A stretch of 64,000 nt of DNA. Origin: Caballeronia sp. dw_276. GTDB taxonomy: Bacteria > Pseudomonadota > Gammaproteobacteria > Burkholderiales > Burkholderiaceae. Shown piece by piece: positions 37,693 to 49,339 of this stretch. The number at the start of each line of letters is the position of its first letter. Position 1 is the stretch's first letter. The stretch covers positions 223,545 to 287,544 of the forward strand of contig NZ_JAAVUV010000009.1 of assembly GCF_018449635.1 (NCBI RefSeq). The letters run 5' to 3'. The notes beneath the pieces are model-generated. The model was not told the origin of the DNA, did no database searches, and saw only the letters and a program-made list of their open reading frames with translations. The position numbers and the translations under genes are program-made.

Positions 37693-38196
37693 TCAGCCCA
37701 ACGTCGCGAGGACGCTTTCAGCATTGCTGACTTCAAACTTGCCGGGTGCTTCGACGTTCAGCGTCTTGACCACGCTGTTGTCGACCACCATGGCGTAGCG
37801 CTGGGAGCGAATTCCCATGCCACGTTCCGACAGATCCTGATCGAGGCCGAGTGCTCGAGTAAAACGCGCGCTGCCGTCAGCAATCATCTTCACCTTGCCC
37901 GAGGCTTGAAGATCGCGTCCCCACGCGCTCATCACGAACGCGTCGTTGACGGAGACACACCAGATTTCATCGATACCCGCCGCGGCCAGCTTCTCCGCAT
38001 TGTCGATGAACCCCGGCACGTGCCTGGCGGAACAGGTAGGCGTGAACGCGCCGGGCAATCCGAAGATCACCACGCGCTTGCCCGCCGTCCGCTCGCGCAC
38101 CGCGAAACCGTTCGGTCCCACGGCGCAGCCTTCCGTCGCCACATCGATAAATTCGTAGAGGCGCTCGTCCGGGAGCGTTTCACCTGTCTTGATCAT
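37693..38196 (-). CDS. Peroxiredoxin (Prx5 type)
   Basis: Thiol peroxidase of 167 residues from the ATG at 38196 (MIKTGETLPDERLYEF). The peroxidatic cysteine is Cys55 in PGAFTPTCS (48-56), the signature of the Prx5 group. A second cysteine (CVSV, near residue 80) could resolve, otherwise glutaredoxin or glutathione would. It reduces hydrogen peroxide and alkyl hydroperoxides, in the cytoplasm. It lies between ftsZ (257 nt upstream) and lpxC, on the same strand, a position I recall for Burkholderiales dcw clusters. Confidence 0.93.
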   Translation of the reverse strand: MIKTGETLPDERLYEFIDVATEGCAVGPNGFAVRERTAGKRVVIFGLPGAFTPTCSARHVPGFIDNAEKLAAAGIDEIWCVSVNDAFVMSAWGRDLQASGKVKMIADGSARFTRALGLDQDLSERGMGIRSQRYAMVVDNSVVKTLNVEAPGKFEVSNAESVLATLG

Positions 38197-38453
38197 TGAT
38201 CGGCCTTTCACTGAGTCAGTGCTGAACACGCCAGCGATTCAAACTTTTTCCTGCCCGAAGACGCTTGTCCCACCGCTGCTTCACGTATCGATCTCATCCC
38301 AATATAGACGATGATGAACGTTATCGAAGCGGTCGCGCCGCCACAGTCCAGCATCCAGAAGACGCGGCCTGAAAACGAACGCAGAACAACCCATCTCCCG
38401 AAACTTTTGCCTATGGGCGCTTACATCAAAGCGAGACGCCCCGGCAAAACGCT

Positions 38454-39647
38454 TCAGTCGGCTTGCTTGCGCAAAAACGCCGGAATGTCATACGTATCCA
38501 CACCCTTTTCCTGCAGCGCCTGCACGTGCGAAGCCGCGGTTTCACGCGACGAACGCCACACAGCCGGCGTATCCAGTGCGCCGTAGTCTGTACCGTTCGA
38601 CTGCTGCGGCGCGTAGCTGTGCTGTGCATGTGCGATCGGCGCGTTATCCGTGCCGGTGCGCAGCAGCGTCATCGGTGCTGCTTGTTGTTTCTTCGCAGCG
38701 CGGCCAAGGCCCGTTGCAACCACCGTCACGCGCAATGCATCGCCCATGGCGTCGTCATAGACCGCACCGAAGATCACGGTCGCGTCTTCTGCAGCGTACG
38801 ACTTGATCGTGTTCATCACTTCACGCGTTTCCGACAAACGCAGCGAACGGCTCGACGTGATGTTCACCAGCACGCCACGTGCGCCCGACAGGTCCACGCC
38901 TTCCAGCAGCGGGCTTGCGACCGCCTGTTCAGCAGCAAGACGCGCACGATCGACGCCGGCAACCGTCGCCGTGCCCATCATTGCCTTGCCTTGCTCGCCC
39001 ATCACCGTCTTCACGTCTTCGAAGTCGACGTTGACCAGCCCGTCGACGTTGATGATTTCCGCGATGCCGGCAACAGCGTTGTTCAATACGTCGTCAGCGC
39101 ACTGGAAGCACTTGTCCATCTCGGCGTCATCGCCCATCACCTCGAACAGCTTGTCGTTCAGAACGACGATCAGCGAGTCGACGTGATCCTCCAGTTGCTG
39201 CGATCCAGCTTCAGCCACGCGCATGCGGCGGCCACCTTCAAATTCGAACGGCTTGCTGACTACACCAACGGTGAGAATGCCCATTTCCTTCGCGATCTGA
39301 GCCACGACCGGCGCCGCACCCGTACCCGTGCCGCCACCCATGCCTGCGGTGATGAACACCATGTGCGCGCCGCGCAATGCATCGGCAATACGCTCGCGCG
39401 CATCTTCCGCTGCGGCACGGCCCATGTCCGGCTTGGCGCCAGCTCCAAGACCCGTGTTGCCCAACTGGATCACAGACGTTGCGCGCGAACGTGCGAGCGC
39501 CTGCGCGTCCGTATTCATCACGATGAAATCCACGCCCTGCACGCCGCGGTTGATCATGTGCTGTACTGCATTACCGCCTGCGCCACCAACACCCACGACC
39601 TTGATGATCGTTCCGTTGGTTTCCGTTTCCAGCATTTCGAAATCCAT
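38454..39647 (-). CDS. ftsZ: Cell division protein FtsZ
   Basis: Tubulin-like GTPase that forms the division ring. 397 residues. The tubulin signature GGGTGTG is at 104-110, and NTDAQAL (45-51) and the T7 loop [11 protein letters not shown] are intact. A variable linker follows from about residue 320, and the conserved C-terminal peptide [12 protein letters not shown] binds FtsA and ZipA. It is last of the dcw genes, 96 nt after ftsA; this gap is long enough for an extra promoter. ZapD in this window cross-links its filaments. Confidence 0.98.
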   Translation of the reverse strand: MDFEMLETETNGTIIKVVGVGGAGGNAVQHMINRGVQGVDFIVMNTDAQALARSRATSVIQLGNTGLGAGAKPDMGRAAAEDARERIADALRGAHMVFITAGMGGGTGTGAAPVVAQIAKEMGILTVGVVSKPFEFEGGRRMRVAEAGSQQLEDHVDSLIVVLNDKLFEVMGDDAEMDKCFQCADDVLNNAVAGIAEIINVDGLVNVDFEDVKTVMGEQGKAMMGTATVAGVDRARLAAEQAVASPLLEGVDLSGARGVLVNITSSRSLRLSETREVMNTIKSYAAEDATVIFGAVYDDAMGDALRVTVVATGLGRAAKKQQAAPMTLLRTGTDNAPIAHAQHSYAPQQSNGTDYGALDTPAVWRSSRETAASHVQALQEKGVDTYDIPAFLRKQAD

Positions 39648-39743
39648 ATTGCCTCCGTCAAGAATGAAAATCGGCGTTATTCGGCAAGAGATCGGGCAAC
39701 CTCTTGTCGCGCGCCAGCCGCCGGCACCAGCGCGAATTTGTAA

Positions 39744-40976
39744 TTAGAAATTCCCAAGGAACCAGTCTTTCATGCGTCCCAAAACCTGTCCCATCGATCC
39801 CGATTGCACCGCGACCTTGCGGCCGCGCATGCGTTGCGAACGGCCTTCGACGAGCAAGCCCATTGCGGTGGAATAACGCGGGTTGCGAACCACGTCCGCG
39901 AGACCGCCCGCGTATTCCGGCACGCCAATGCGCACCGGCTTCAGGAAAATGTCTTCGCCGAGTTCGACCATGCCGGGCATCATCGACGCGCCGCCGGTCA
40001 GCACCACGCCGCTACTGAGCAATTCTTCGTAGCCCGACTCGCGCACCACTTGTTGCACGAGCGAGAACAGTTCTTCCACGCGCGGTTCGACGACCGCGGC
40101 CAGCGCCTGACGCGACAACGTGCGCGGACCGCGCTCGCCGAGTCCCGGCACTTCGATCATTTCGTCCGGATCGGCGAGCGCCTGCTTCGCGATGCCGTAG
40201 CTCACCTTGATGTCTTCGGCATCGGGCGTCGGCGTGCGCAAGGCCATGGCCACGTCGCTCGTGATCTGGTCGCCGGCGATAGGAATCACCGCCGTATGAC
40301 GAATCGCGCCTTCGCTGAAAATGGCGATGTCCGTGGTGCCGCCGCCGATATCGACGAGCACCACGCCCAGTTCCTTTTCGTCTTCCGTCAGCACCGCCAG
40401 CGACGAAGCCAGCGGTTGCAAAATCAGGTCGTTCACTTCGAGCCCGCAGCGGCGTACGCATTTCACGATGTTCTGCGCCGCGCTCACCGCGCCCGTCACG
40501 ATATGCACCTTCACTTCCAGCCGGATGCCGCTCATGCCGATCGGCTCGCGCACATCTTCCTGACCGTCGATGATGAATTCCTGCGTGAGGATATGCAGCA
40601 CCTGCTGATCGGTCGGGATGTTGATCGCCTTCGCAGTCTCGATCACGCGCGCCACGTCGGTCTGCGTGACTTCCTTGTCCTTGATCGCAACCATGCCGCT
40701 CGAATTGAAGCTGCGAATGTGGCTGCCGGCAATGCCGGTGAACACGTTCGTGATCTTGCAATCGGCCATCAGTTCGGCTTCTTCGAGCGCGCGCTGGATC
40801 GACTGGACGGTCGCCTCGATATTGACGACAACGCCCTTCTTCAATCCCTTCGAGTCGCTCTGTCCGAGCCCGATCACCTCGTAGTGGCCTTCGCCTTTCA
40901 ACTCGGCGACGATCGCCACCACCTTCGACGTACCGATGTCGAGGGCGACCAGCAAGTCTTTGTAGTCTTTGCTCAT
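39744..40976 (-). CDS. ftsA: Cell division protein FtsA
   Basis: Actin-like ATPase that tethers FtsZ to the membrane. It has 410 residues. N-terminal [12 protein letters not shown] (phosphate 1), the [15 protein letters not shown] block (phosphate 2) and [14 protein letters not shown] (adenosine) are present. The C-terminal amphipathic helix is in [11 protein letters not shown]. It follows ftsQ by 26 nt and precedes ftsZ, the standard order. Confidence 0.97.
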   Translation of the reverse strand: MSKDYKDLLVALDIGTSKVVAIVAELKGEGHYEVIGLGQSDSKGLKKGVVVNIEATVQSIQRALEEAELMADCKITNVFTGIAGSHIRSFNSSGMVAIKDKEVTQTDVARVIETAKAINIPTDQQVLHILTQEFIIDGQEDVREPIGMSGIRLEVKVHIVTGAVSAAQNIVKCVRRCGLEVNDLILQPLASSLAVLTEDEKELGVVLVDIGGGTTDIAIFSEGAIRHTAVIPIAGDQITSDVAMALRTPTPDAEDIKVSYGIAKQALADPDEMIEVPGLGERGPRTLSRQALAAVVEPRVEELFSLVQQVVRESGYEELLSSGVVLTGGASMMPGMVELGEDIFLKPVRIGVPEYAGGLADVVRNPRYSTAMGLLVEGRSQRMRGRKVAVQSGSMGQVLGRMKDWFLGNF

Positions 40977-41002
40977 AGCGTGCTCATTGCCTGTGTTGTC
41001 TC

Positions 41003-41755
41003 TTACTTCTTCGCTTTGTCGGTGTCGCTGATGAAGCGCATGCCGGCGGCCTTGATTGCGAAGCCGTTCGGATAGCGCAAATCCGCGTACTCGATGTCAT
41101 TTCCCCACCGCCCCGTCACCGACGTCCACGCAGCCACGAACCGTTTGCTGCGATCGAACAACGTGTCCTGATTGCGCTCGCGTCCCAATTCGATCTGCGT
41201 GCCGTTCGAAAGCTTCACTGTCCACGCGTATCGCGGCGACAAGATGACTTCTTCCGGATGCGCATCGAGTGGCGCAAACCACTTCTCGAAATCGTGATAC
41301 CGCGCAACGACTTCTTTCGCCGATCCCTCCGGCCCTTCGAACGCGGGCAAATCGTCGTCGAGTTCACCCTGGTTCGCCGTGAACAGATCGCCGTCCACGC
41401 TCACCAGTTGATCCGTGCCCCACGTACCGAGCGGCTTGAATTCTTCCAGCGTCACCGCCAGCGCATTCGGCCATACACGACGTACGCTCGCGTGACGCAC
41501 CCACGGCATTTGTTCGAAAGCGGCGCGCGCTGCGTCGAGATCCACGGTGAAGAAGTTGCCCTTCAAATGACCGACCACGCTTGCGCGCACCGTCGGCGAA
41601 TTGATGTGCAAGGTGTCGCCATCGATCTGGATTTCGCGCAGCCGAAATTCCGGCCGCTGGATCGCCCAATAACCGGCGGCACCGAGCAGCACGAACACGA
41701 GCAATACGTGCAGTGCGTTGGCCGTGAGGTTCATCTGGCGAGCGTTATTCCACAT
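41003..41755 (-). CDS. ftsQ: Cell division protein FtsQ
   Basis: Bitopic division protein linking FtsA-FtsZ stage and FtsB-FtsL. 250 residues. A short cytoplasmic tail, one membrane span at about 10-28, a POTRA domain (about 34-105) starting FRLREIQIDGD, and the FtsQ domain follow. PWVRHASVRRVWPNALAVTLEE is the typical POTRA end. It lies 10 nt after ddl. The C-terminal residues ADLRYPNGFAIK match the family strand that contacts FtsB. Confidence 0.96.
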   Translation of the reverse strand: MWNNARQMNLTANALHVLLVFVLLGAAGYWAIQRPEFRLREIQIDGDTLHINSPTVRASVVGHLKGNFFTVDLDAARAAFEQMPWVRHASVRRVWPNALAVTLEEFKPLGTWGTDQLVSVDGDLFTANQGELDDDLPAFEGPEGSAKEVVARYHDFEKWFAPLDAHPEEVILSPRYAWTVKLSNGTQIELGRERNQDTLFDRSKRFVAAWTSVTGRWGNDIEYADLRYPNGFAIKAAGMRFISDTDKAKK

Positions 41756-41765
41756 GTTCTTTACG

Positions 41766-42725
41766 TTAGTCCTGCAATGTCAGCGACAACACCTTCACCA
41801 CCAGCTCCGTGTAGCTGATTCCCACTGCCCGCGCCGCCTTCGGCGGCAGCGAGTGATCCGTCATGCCGGGAGCCGTATTCACTTCCAGGAAATACGGATT
41901 GCCGTCAGCGTCCATCATGAAATCGGCGCGGCCCCAATCCGTGCAGCCGAGCACATCGAACGCGCGGCGGGAAAGCTGTTTCATGCGCGTTTCCTCAGCG
42001 GGAGTCAGGCCGCAGGGAATCGGGTACTGCGTGTCGTCGGCGATGTACTTCGCGTTGTAGTCGTAGAACTCGCCGGCCGGCACGATCTTGATAATCGGCA
42101 AATCCAGGTCGCCCGCGATACAACACGTGTATTCGCCGCCGCCTTCAATGCTCTTCTCGACGAGCACGATCTTGTCGAACTTCGCCGCTTCGATCAGCGC
42201 CGGCACCAGCGTTTCCGCGCTCTTCACCTTGATCACCGCGACGCTCGACCCTTCGCTCGCCGGCTTCACGAAAAGCGGCAGACCGAGCTTCGCAATGCTG
42301 CGCTGCGCCGCGTCTTCGTAATCGTCGCCGCGCAGCACGACTTCGAACGGCGGCGTAGGCACGCCCGTTTGTTGCCACACGAGCTTGGTGCGAAATTTGT
42401 CGAGACCGAGCGCCGAACCCAGCACGCCGCTGCCCGTGTACTTGATGCCGTAGAAATCGAGCGCGCCCTGCAACTGGCCGTTCTCGCCATACCCGCCATG
42501 CAACGCGATAAACACGCGCGAAAAGCCTTCCGACTTCAAGTCGGCGAGCGGCCGTTCGGCGGGATCGAACGGATGGGCATCGATACCTGCGTCACGCAGT
42601 CCTTGCAGCACGAGACGCCCCGAATTCAGCGATACCTCGCGTTCGGCCGTTTCCCCGCCAAGCAGCACGGCGACTTTGCCGAACACCTTCGGGTCGATTG
42701 CGGATGAACTCACGTTACTTGTCAT
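41766..42725 (-). CDS. ddl: D-alanine--D-alanine ligase
   Basis: Makes D-Ala-D-Ala for the peptidoglycan stem. It has 319 residues from the ATG at 42725, whose bases overlap the murC stop (ATGA); an upstream ATG is inside murC and unlikely. The ATP-grasp fold is seen: [19 protein letters not shown] at the N-terminus, [12 protein letters not shown], and the C-terminal magnesium site [12 protein letters not shown]. It corresponds to the DdlB form found in dcw clusters. Tyr near residue 210 (the VanA/Ddl discriminator) is in the [20 protein letters not shown] stretch, consistent with D-Ala rather than D-Lac. Confidence 0.96.
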   Translation of the reverse strand: MTSNVSSSAIDPKVFGKVAVLLGGETAEREVSLNSGRLVLQGLRDAGIDAHPFDPAERPLADLKSEGFSRVFIALHGGYGENGQLQGALDFYGIKYTGSGVLGSALGLDKFRTKLVWQQTGVPTPPFEVVLRGDDYEDAAQRSIAKLGLPLFVKPASEGSSVAVIKVKSAETLVPALIEAAKFDKIVLVEKSIEGGGEYTCCIAGDLDLPIIKIVPAGEFYDYNAKYIADDTQYPIPCGLTPAEETRMKQLSRRAFDVLGCTDWGRADFMMDADGNPYFLEVNTAPGMTDHSLPPKAARAVGISYTELVVKVLSLTLQD

Positions 42726-44134
42726 TTCAAAACCTTCGAATCCTGAACTTGTGCGGTCAGCCGGCCGCACACGCCGCCGATAGAACCCGCGCCCATCGTT
42801 ATCACTACGTCGCCGTTGCGTGCCAGTATGGCAATCGCATCCGGCATCTCATCCACGGTTTCCACGAACACCGGCTCCACTTTTCCCGCGACGCGAATGG
42901 CGCGAGCGAGCGCGCGGCCATCGGCGGCGACGATCGGCGCTTCGCCTGCTGCATACACTTCGGTGAGCACGAGGGCATCGACGGTCGACAGCACGCGCAC
43001 GAAATCCTCGAAGCAATCGCGCGTACGCGTGAAGCGATGCGGCTGGAATGCGAGCACGAGGCGTCGATCAGGGAACGCGCCGCGCGCCGCTGCAACCGTC
43101 GCGGCCATCTCGACCGGGTGATGACCGTAGTCATCGATCAACGTGTACGCGCCGCCGTCCGCCGATTTCACTTTCACTTCGCCATAGCGTTGAAAACGCC
43201 GGCCCACGCCTGTGAATTCTTGCAACGCCCTCTGGATATCGGCATCGGCGACTTCAAGTTCAGTCGCAATTGCAATTGCCGCCAGCGCGTTCTGCACGTT
43301 GTGCGTGCCCGGCAGATTCAACACGATGTCCAGCGGCTTCGCGTCTTCGCGCAGCGTCGTGAAATGCATCTTGCCGTCGCGCGCTTCCACGTTCACCGCG
43401 CGCACTTGTGCTTCGGCGCCGAGGCCGTATCGGATGATCGGCTTCGAGACGAACGGCAGGATTTCGCGCACGTTCGGATCATCCACGCACAACACCGCGA
43501 TTCCGTAGAACGGCAGTCGATGCGTGAACTCGATGAACGCCTGCTTCAGCCGCGCGAAGTCGTGGCCGTATGTGTCCATGTGATCGGCGTCGATGTTCGT
43601 GATGACTTCGATCACCGGGAAAAGATTGAGGAACGATGCGTCCGATTCATCGGCTTCAGCCACGATGAAATCGCCCGTTCCGAGCCGCGCATTCGCACCC
43701 GCGCTGATCAGACGGCCGCCGATCACAAACGTAGGATCGAGCCCGCCCGCGGCCAATACGCTTGCGACCAGCGACGTGGTCGTGGTCTTGCCATGGGTTC
43801 CGGCAATCGCGATGCCCTGTTTAAGCCGCATCAATTCCGCGAGCATCACCGCGCGCGGCACGATCGGAATCCGGCGATGACGCGCGGCCAGCACTTCGGG
43901 GTTATCGGAGCGAACAGCGGTCGATACGACCACGGCGTTCGCGCCATCGATATTCTCTTCACGATGCCCGATCGCCACGCGCGCGCCCAGCGTGGTCAAT
44001 CGATCGGTCACGCCATTGCTCGCCAGGTCCGAGCCGCTGACCTGGTAGCCGAGATTGAGCAAGACCTCCGCGATGCCGCTCATTCCCGCGCCGCCGATGC
44101 CGACGAAGTGAATGTGTTTGACGATATGTTTCAT
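42722..44134 (-). CDS. murC: UDP-N-acetylmuramate--L-alanine ligase
   Basis: First amino-acid ligase of the peptidoglycan stem peptide. It has 470 residues. The N-terminal Rossmann motif [17 protein letters not shown] (9-25), the ATP-binding [10 protein letters not shown] (111-120) and the GADLHxNK-like middle domain with a C-terminal DDYGHHP block (substrate/His) are all present. It overlaps murG upstream and ddl downstream, each by 4 nt. Confidence 0.97.
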   Translation of the reverse strand: MKHIVKHIHFVGIGGAGMSGIAEVLLNLGYQVSGSDLASNGVTDRLTTLGARVAIGHREENIDGANAVVVSTAVRSDNPEVLAARHRRIPIVPRAVMLAELMRLKQGIAIAGTHGKTTTTSLVASVLAAGGLDPTFVIGGRLISAGANARLGTGDFIVAEADESDASFLNLFPVIEVITNIDADHMDTYGHDFARLKQAFIEFTHRLPFYGIAVLCVDDPNVREILPFVSKPIIRYGLGAEAQVRAVNVEARDGKMHFTTLREDAKPLDIVLNLPGTHNVQNALAAIAIATELEVADADIQRALQEFTGVGRRFQRYGEVKVKSADGGAYTLIDDYGHHPVEMAATVAAARGAFPDRRLVLAFQPHRFTRTRDCFEDFVRVLSTVDALVLTEVYAAGEAPIVAADGRALARAIRVAGKVEPVFVETVDEMPDAIAILARNGDVVITMGAGSIGGVCGRLTAQVQDSKVLK

Positions 44135-45276
44135 GGCTGGATTTCCTTCGGCGCTTGAATCAGCGCGCTCAAGCCGGCTACATCGGCACAGACCCGGCCG
44201 ACGCGTTCAGTTGCGTCGGGTTTCGCCAAGGTGCGAGCTTTCACCGCCATCTGGCTGAGCGTCTCGCGGGTCTGATCGCGCAACCATCCGGCGAGCTTTT
44301 CCGCCGACAAATCGCGCTGTTGTATCAAGTGAGCCGCACCCTCGTTGGCGAGGAATGCAGCGTTGGTTGTCTGGTGGTCATCGACTGCGAAGGGGAACGG
44401 CACGAACAACGCCGCCACGCCCACCGCCGCGATCTCCGATACGGTCATCGCGCCCGAGCGGCAGATCACGAGATCGGCAGCGGCGTACGCGCTCGCCATA
44501 TCGTCGATGAACGGCACGAGCTGCACGTCTTCTTCCGAGGTCAAACCCGCTGCCGCGTAATTCGCCTTCAACGCATCGATGTGCTTTGCGCCCGCCTGAT
44601 GCACGACGTGCGGACGCGTCGCCGGATCGAGCAACGCAAGCGCTTTCGGTACGGTTTCATTCAAAGCGGCTGCACCCAGACTGCCCCCGACGACCAGAAC
44701 ATTGAGACGCGCCTGAGGCTTCACATTCCGCGCGGCGTAGCGTTCTTTGGGTGACAGAGTCTCAGCAAGTTCCGCACGAATTGGATTTCCGGTCCATTCG
44801 GCGTTCGGCAGTGCATTCGGGAACGCGACCAGGACGCGCTTGGCAATATGTGCGAGCACCTTGTTCGCGAGTCCCGCGATGGAATTCTGTTCGTGCAGCA
44901 CGAGCGGCGTGCCGCTCAGCTTCGACATCAAACCCGCGGGGAACGTGATGTATCCGCCCATGCCGAGCACGACGTCAGGCTTCACCGTGCGCAGCGCGCG
45001 CAGGCTTTGCGAGCACGCGCGCAGCAGGTTCACGGGCAGCATCAGCTTCGTCTTGAGGCCCTTGCCGCGCACGCCGCCAAAGCGCACGTATTCCATCGCG
45101 ATGCCGTGCTTCGGCACGAGCGTCGCTTCCATGCCTGCTGCGTTGCCAAGCCACACCACACGCCAGCCACGCGCCTGCATCCAGTGAGCGACCGCGAGCC
45201 CCGGGAACACATGTCCCCCGGTGCCGCCGGCCATCACCATCAGCGTGCCTGCGCGATTCGACGCGGATGCCGTCAT
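44131..45276 (-). CDS. murG: Undecaprenyl-PP-MurNAc-pentapeptide GlcNAc transferase
   Basis: Adds GlcNAc to lipid I to make lipid II, at the inner face of the membrane. It has 381 residues. The glycine-rich motif GGTGGH is at 17-22, and the second, [10 protein letters not shown], near 190. The donor-binding block [15 protein letters not shown] is near 270, and [11 protein letters not shown] follows. The GT-B fold is typical. 4-nt overlaps with ftsW and murC. Confidence 0.97.
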   Translation of the reverse strand: MTASASNRAGTLMVMAGGTGGHVFPGLAVAHWMQARGWRVVWLGNAAGMEATLVPKHGIAMEYVRFGGVRGKGLKTKLMLPVNLLRACSQSLRALRTVKPDVVLGMGGYITFPAGLMSKLSGTPLVLHEQNSIAGLANKVLAHIAKRVLVAFPNALPNAEWTGNPIRAELAETLSPKERYAARNVKPQARLNVLVVGGSLGAAALNETVPKALALLDPATRPHVVHQAGAKHIDALKANYAAAGLTSEEDVQLVPFIDDMASAYAAADLVICRSGAMTVSEIAAVGVAALFVPFPFAVDDHQTTNAAFLANEGAAHLIQQRDLSAEKLAGWLRDQTRETLSQMAVKARTLAKPDATERVGRVCADVAGLSALIQAPKEIQP

Positions 45277-46601
45277 ACCTTGCCTCCCCGCATCAGCACG
45301 CGATTTTCGTAGTCAACGCGCATCAGCACGGCGAGCGCTACACAGTTGAGCAAGATGCCCGAACCGCCGTAACTCACTAGCGGTAACGTCAGACCTTTGG
45401 TCGGCAACAGCCCGAGGTTCACGCCCATGTTGATGAACGTCTGCGCACCGAACCACAAGCCAATGCCTTTCGCCATCAGGCCGGCAAACGTGCGGTCGAG
45501 CGCAAGCGCCTGACGGCCGATTTCGAACGCGCGGCGCACGATCCAGTAGAACAGCAGGATCACGACGATCACGCCAACGAACCCGAGCTCTTCGCCGATC
45601 ACCGCGAGGATGAAGTCGGTATGCGCTTCGGGAAGGTAGTTGAGCTTCTCTACACTGCCGCCCAGTCCCACGCCGAACCATTCGCCGCGACCAAACGCGA
45701 TCAGCGAGTGCGTCAACTGATATGCCTTGCCTTGCGCGTATCGGTCATCCCACGGGTCGAGGTACGCGAAGATCCGCTCACGACGCCAGGGCGATGCCCA
45801 AACCAGCAACGCGAATGTGCCGACCGCAGTGGCAACCAGTCCGCCGAACAGCTTGGCGTTCACGCCGCCAAGGAACAGCACGCCCATTGCAATACACGCG
45901 ATCACCATGAACGCGCCCATGTCCGGTTCGAGCAGCAACAACGCGCCGACGAAGCCGACCGCAACTGCCATCGGCAAGAAGCCGCGCCCGATGCTGTGCA
46001 TGAACTCTTGCTTGCGCACCGTGTAGTTCGCCGCGTAGATGGTCACGGCGAGCTTCATGATTTCCGATGGCTGCATGTTCGTGATGCCAAGCGGAATCCA
46101 GCGGCGCGCGCCGTTCACGCCCTTGCCGATATGCGGAATCAGTACGATCACGAGCAGGAACAACGAAGCCAGGAAGAATTTCCCGGCGTACTTGTCCCAC
46201 GTCGAAACGGGAATCTTGAACGCGATGATCGACGCGACAACCGCCGTTGCGATCGATACGAGATGGCGCACGAGGAAGAAGTAATCGCGGTATTGCGCGT
46301 ACTTGGGCGAATCCGGCATGGCGATGGAAGCCGAATACACCATGACAATGCCAAGCCCGAGCAAAGCGATGGTGACCCACAACAGCGAATAATCGTAGTC
46401 AAGCATGCGCGAGCGCGCCGGCTTCACGCCATTCACTGCACTCGAAATGCCGCTGGCCTTCTCCGCGACGCGTGCGCCGAGGCCGCCGAGCGCGCCCACG
46501 CCGGCCACGCGCGATGTACGTCCGCCAAGCGACGCGCTGTCGTTAGCAACGGCGTTGCGTTGTCCTGTCAGCTTCGAGCCAAAACGTTCGGACCAGCTCA
46601 T
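45273..46601 (-). CDS. ftsW: SEDS glycosyltransferase FtsW
   Basis: Septal peptidoglycan polymerase acting with FtsI. It has 442 residues, longer than E. coli FtsW, because of a hydrophilic N-terminal extension of about 65 residues (Ser/Gly/Ala rich, [15 protein letters not shown]). About ten spans follow. SEDS signatures are [19 protein letters not shown] and the conserved Asp in [18 protein letters not shown], then [12 protein letters not shown] near the end. It overlaps murD and murG by 4 nt each. Confidence 0.96.
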   Translation of the reverse strand: MSWSERFGSKLTGQRNAVANDSASLGGRTSRVAGVGALGGLGARVAEKASGISSAVNGVKPARSRMLDYDYSLLWVTIALLGLGIVMVYSASIAMPDSPKYAQYRDYFFLVRHLVSIATAVVASIIAFKIPVSTWDKYAGKFFLASLFLLVIVLIPHIGKGVNGARRWIPLGITNMQPSEIMKLAVTIYAANYTVRKQEFMHSIGRGFLPMAVAVGFVGALLLLEPDMGAFMVIACIAMGVLFLGGVNAKLFGGLVATAVGTFALLVWASPWRRERIFAYLDPWDDRYAQGKAYQLTHSLIAFGRGEWFGVGLGGSVEKLNYLPEAHTDFILAVIGEELGFVGVIVVILLFYWIVRRAFEIGRQALALDRTFAGLMAKGIGLWFGAQTFINMGVNLGLLPTKGLTLPLVSYGGSGILLNCVALAVLMRVDYENRVLMRGGKV

Positions 46602-48124
46602 AGCATCACCCCCCGGTCTGCAGCAATATCAGCCACCGCTTGCCGGAAAACATCCGCGCGATGTGCATAGTTCTTGAACATGTCGAAACTCGCGCACGCT
46701 GGCGAGAGCAACACGGCGTCGCCGGGTTGGGCGAGTTGTGCCGCCGCTTGCGTCGCGGCTTCGAGTGTTACGTGGTCGTGCAGCGGCACGTTCGTGTTTG
46801 CCAGCGCTTCACGAATTTGCGGCGCATCACGCCCGATCAGCATCACCGCGCGGCACCAGCGTTCGACCGGCGCTTCGAGCGGCGAAAAGTCCTGGCCTTT
46901 GCCATCGCCGCCGGCGATCAGCACTGACTTCTGCGCGAGACCATCCAGCGCCGCGACGGTTGCGCCAACGTTCGTGCCTTTGCTGTCATCGACGAAATCG
47001 ATGCCGTCGATCTGCCCGATCACTTCCACGCGATGCGGCTCGCCCTTGTACTCACGCAAGCCGTGCAGCAACGACGCCAGCGGCAAGTCCACCGCGCGCG
47101 CCAGCGCCAGCGCGGCCAGTGCATTCGCCGCGTTGTGCAGGCCGCGAACGCGCAATGCATCGACTGGCATCAGGCGCTTTGAATACACGTTCGGCTCGGC
47201 GGCGGCATCGCTTTTACGACGGCGCGTGGGCGCGGGTTCATCGCTGAGATCGCGGTCGTGGCCTTGCGCCAGCCACGCGATGCCGTTCTCGCGCAACAAG
47301 CCGAAATCGCCGAGACGCGCCGGTTCATTGAGCCCGAACGTCACGACCTTCGCCGCAATTCCTGAAACCGGAAGCCCGGACGCCAGCGCCATGGTCCGCG
47401 CGTCATCACGATTCAACACGCGAACCGTTTTCTCACCGAAGATGCGGCCCTTCGCGGCGGCATACGCGTCGAGCCCGCCATGCCAGTCCAGATGGTCCTG
47501 CGTAATGTTCAGCACGGCAGCAGCGTCCGGCGCGAACGAGTGTGCCGTCTCAAGCTGAAAACTCGACAACTCCAGCACCCAGACATCGGGCAGCGCGGTG
47601 TTGTCGATTGCTTCGCTGAGCTTGTCCAGCATGGCCGGGCTGATGTTTCCCGCCACCGCCACGGTCTTGCCGGCACGCTCGCACAACAACCCCGTCATGG
47701 CAGTCGTCGTGGTCTTGCCGTTGGTGCCCGTAATGGCAATCACCTTCGGCGTGTAGCCGTTCGCGCCAAGCGACTTCAACGCTTGCGCGAACAATTCCAG
47801 CTCGCCCCACACAGGGACGCCGCGTTCCCGCGCGGCGTCAAGGAGCGGCCTCAAATCATCAGCCAGAGGCGACAGTCCCGGGCTGATTGCAACAATTTCG
47901 ATCCCGCCATCGAGCAGCGCCGGCGTGAATTCACCGCCGACAAAATCCGCATCGATGCCATGCACAGCGAGTTCCGACAAATTCGGCGGCGTGGCGCGGG
48001 TATCGGCCACGCGCAGACGGCACCCGTGACGCGCGCACCAGCGCGTCATTGCGAGACCGGATTCACCGAGTCCCAGCACAAGCACCATCGGACTTTGCCG
48101 ATCGAAGAACTTCTCGCCAAACAT
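46598..48124 (-). CDS. murD: UDP-N-acetylmuramoyl-L-alanine--D-glutamate ligase
   Basis: Adds D-Glu to UDP-MurNAc-L-Ala. It has 508 residues from the ATG at 48124 ([12 protein letters not shown]); another Met eight codons upstream is possible. The ATP motif GTNGKTTTT is near 132-140; [12 protein letters not shown] and the C-terminal [12 protein letters not shown] block are present. There is an insertion near residues 290-320 with charged and proline-rich text ([18 protein letters not shown]), making it longer than E. coli MurD (438). It lies 30 nt downstream of mraY, and its stop overlaps ftsW. Confidence 0.96.
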   Translation of the reverse strand: MFGEKFFDRQSPMVLVLGLGESGLAMTRWCARHGCRLRVADTRATPPNLSELAVHGIDADFVGGEFTPALLDGGIEIVAISPGLSPLADDLRPLLDAARERGVPVWGELELFAQALKSLGANGYTPKVIAITGTNGKTTTTAMTGLLCERAGKTVAVAGNISPAMLDKLSEAIDNTALPDVWVLELSSFQLETAHSFAPDAAAVLNITQDHLDWHGGLDAYAAAKGRIFGEKTVRVLNRDDARTMALASGLPVSGIAAKVVTFGLNEPARLGDFGLLRENGIAWLAQGHDRDLSDEPAPTRRRKSDAAAEPNVYSKRLMPVDALRVRGLHNAANALAALALARAVDLPLASLLHGLREYKGEPHRVEVIGQIDGIDFVDDSKGTNVGATVAALDGLAQKSVLIAGGDGKGQDFSPLEAPVERWCRAVMLIGRDAPQIREALANTNVPLHDHVTLEAATQAAAQLAQPGDAVLLSPACASFDMFKNYAHRADVFRQAVADIAADRGVML

Positions 48125-48154
48125 CGCTTTACCTTTTTCCCTGAACAACCCGAA

Positions 48155-49324
48155 TCAACGCAGCTTCAGCGTCGACAAACCAAACAGACACAACATCAGC
48201 GTGATGATCCAGAAGCGCACGACGACCTGCGTTTCCTTCCATCCCGACAACTCGAAATGGTGATGCAGCGGCGCCATCTTGAAGATGCGCCGCCCTTCGC
48301 CAAAGCGTTTTTTCGTGTACTTGAAATAGGTCACTTGCATCATCACGGACAGTGTTTCCGCGACGAACACACCTCCCATGATGAACAGCACGACTTCCTG
48401 CCGCACGATCACAGCGATGGTCCCAAGCGCGCCGCCGAGCGCGAGCGCGCCGACGTCGCCCATGAAGACCTGTGCGGGGTGCGTGTTGTACCAGAGAAAT
48501 GCGAGTCCGGCGCCACCCATTGCAGAACAAAAAATAAGTAATTCGCCGGCGCCAGGAATGTGTGGGAACAACAAGTATTTCGAGTACACCGAGCTGCCCA
48601 TCACATAGGCAAACGCGCCAAGCGATGCACCGACCAGAACCACCGGCATGATCACGAGACCATCGAGGCCATCGGTGAGATTCACCGCATTGCTCGACCC
48701 GACGATCACGAGATACGTCATCGCGATAAAGCCCCACGTGCCAAGCGGATAGCTGATCGATTTGAGGAACGGCAGCATCAGGTCGGCGCGCGCGGGCAAG
48801 CCCATCGATAAACCGCTTCGCACCCACGCCATGAACAGGTCGAACACGCGCGCGTTGTTCGCCTCGGACACGCTGAACGCGAGATACACGGCGGCAAACA
48901 AGCCGATCGCCGATTGCCAGAAGTACTTTTCGCGCGACGACATGCCGCGCGGGTCCTTGTGCACGACCTTGCGGTAATCATCGACCCAACCGATCACACC
49001 GTAACCGAACGTGACGAGCATCACGATCCATACGAATCGATTGGCCAGATCGGCCCACAGCAAAGTCGAAAACGCGATGCCCAGCAGAATCAGCACACCA
49101 CCCATGGTCGGTGTGCCCGACTTCACCAAATGGGTTTGCGGACCGTTCGTGCGCACGGCCTGACCGACTTTCAGCTGCGTCAATTTGCGGATCACCCACG
49201 GGCCGCAAACGAGACCGACGAACAACGCCGTGATCGTCGCGCCGACTGCGCGGAACGTGAGGTAGGTAAACACGCGCAGAAAACTGGCGTCATTCTGAAG
49301 CCATTGCGCGAGTGCGAGTAGCAT
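48155..49324 (-). CDS. mraY: Phospho-MurNAc-pentapeptide transferase
   Basis: Integral membrane enzyme that attaches phospho-MurNAc-pentapeptide to undecaprenyl phosphate (lipid I). It has 389 residues with ten spans. Catalytic aspartates lie in GWVDDYRKV (near 115-123) and in [12 protein letters not shown] (near 220-231); the family's HHHFE block ([12 protein letters not shown]) is near the C-terminus. Uridine-type inhibitor binding residues are in the same loops. It follows murF by 15 nt. Confidence 0.97.
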   Translation of the reverse strand: MLLALAQWLQNDASFLRVFTYLTFRAVGATITALFVGLVCGPWVIRKLTQLKVGQAVRTNGPQTHLVKSGTPTMGGVLILLGIAFSTLLWADLANRFVWIVMLVTFGYGVIGWVDDYRKVVHKDPRGMSSREKYFWQSAIGLFAAVYLAFSVSEANNARVFDLFMAWVRSGLSMGLPARADLMLPFLKSISYPLGTWGFIAMTYLVIVGSSNAVNLTDGLDGLVIMPVVLVGASLGAFAYVMGSSVYSKYLLFPHIPGAGELLIFCSAMGGAGLAFLWYNTHPAQVFMGDVGALALGGALGTIAVIVRQEVVLFIMGGVFVAETLSVMMQVTYFKYTKKRFGEGRRIFKMAPLHHHFELSGWKETQVVVRFWIITLMLCLFGLSTLKLR

Positions 49325-49339
49325 GCTGGACCTTCTTCT

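Noticed and set aside
37458..37730. Plus-strand frame of 90 codons overlapping the peroxiredoxin gene end.
   Set aside because: No ribosome site or family pattern, antisense to a well-supported gene over its last part.
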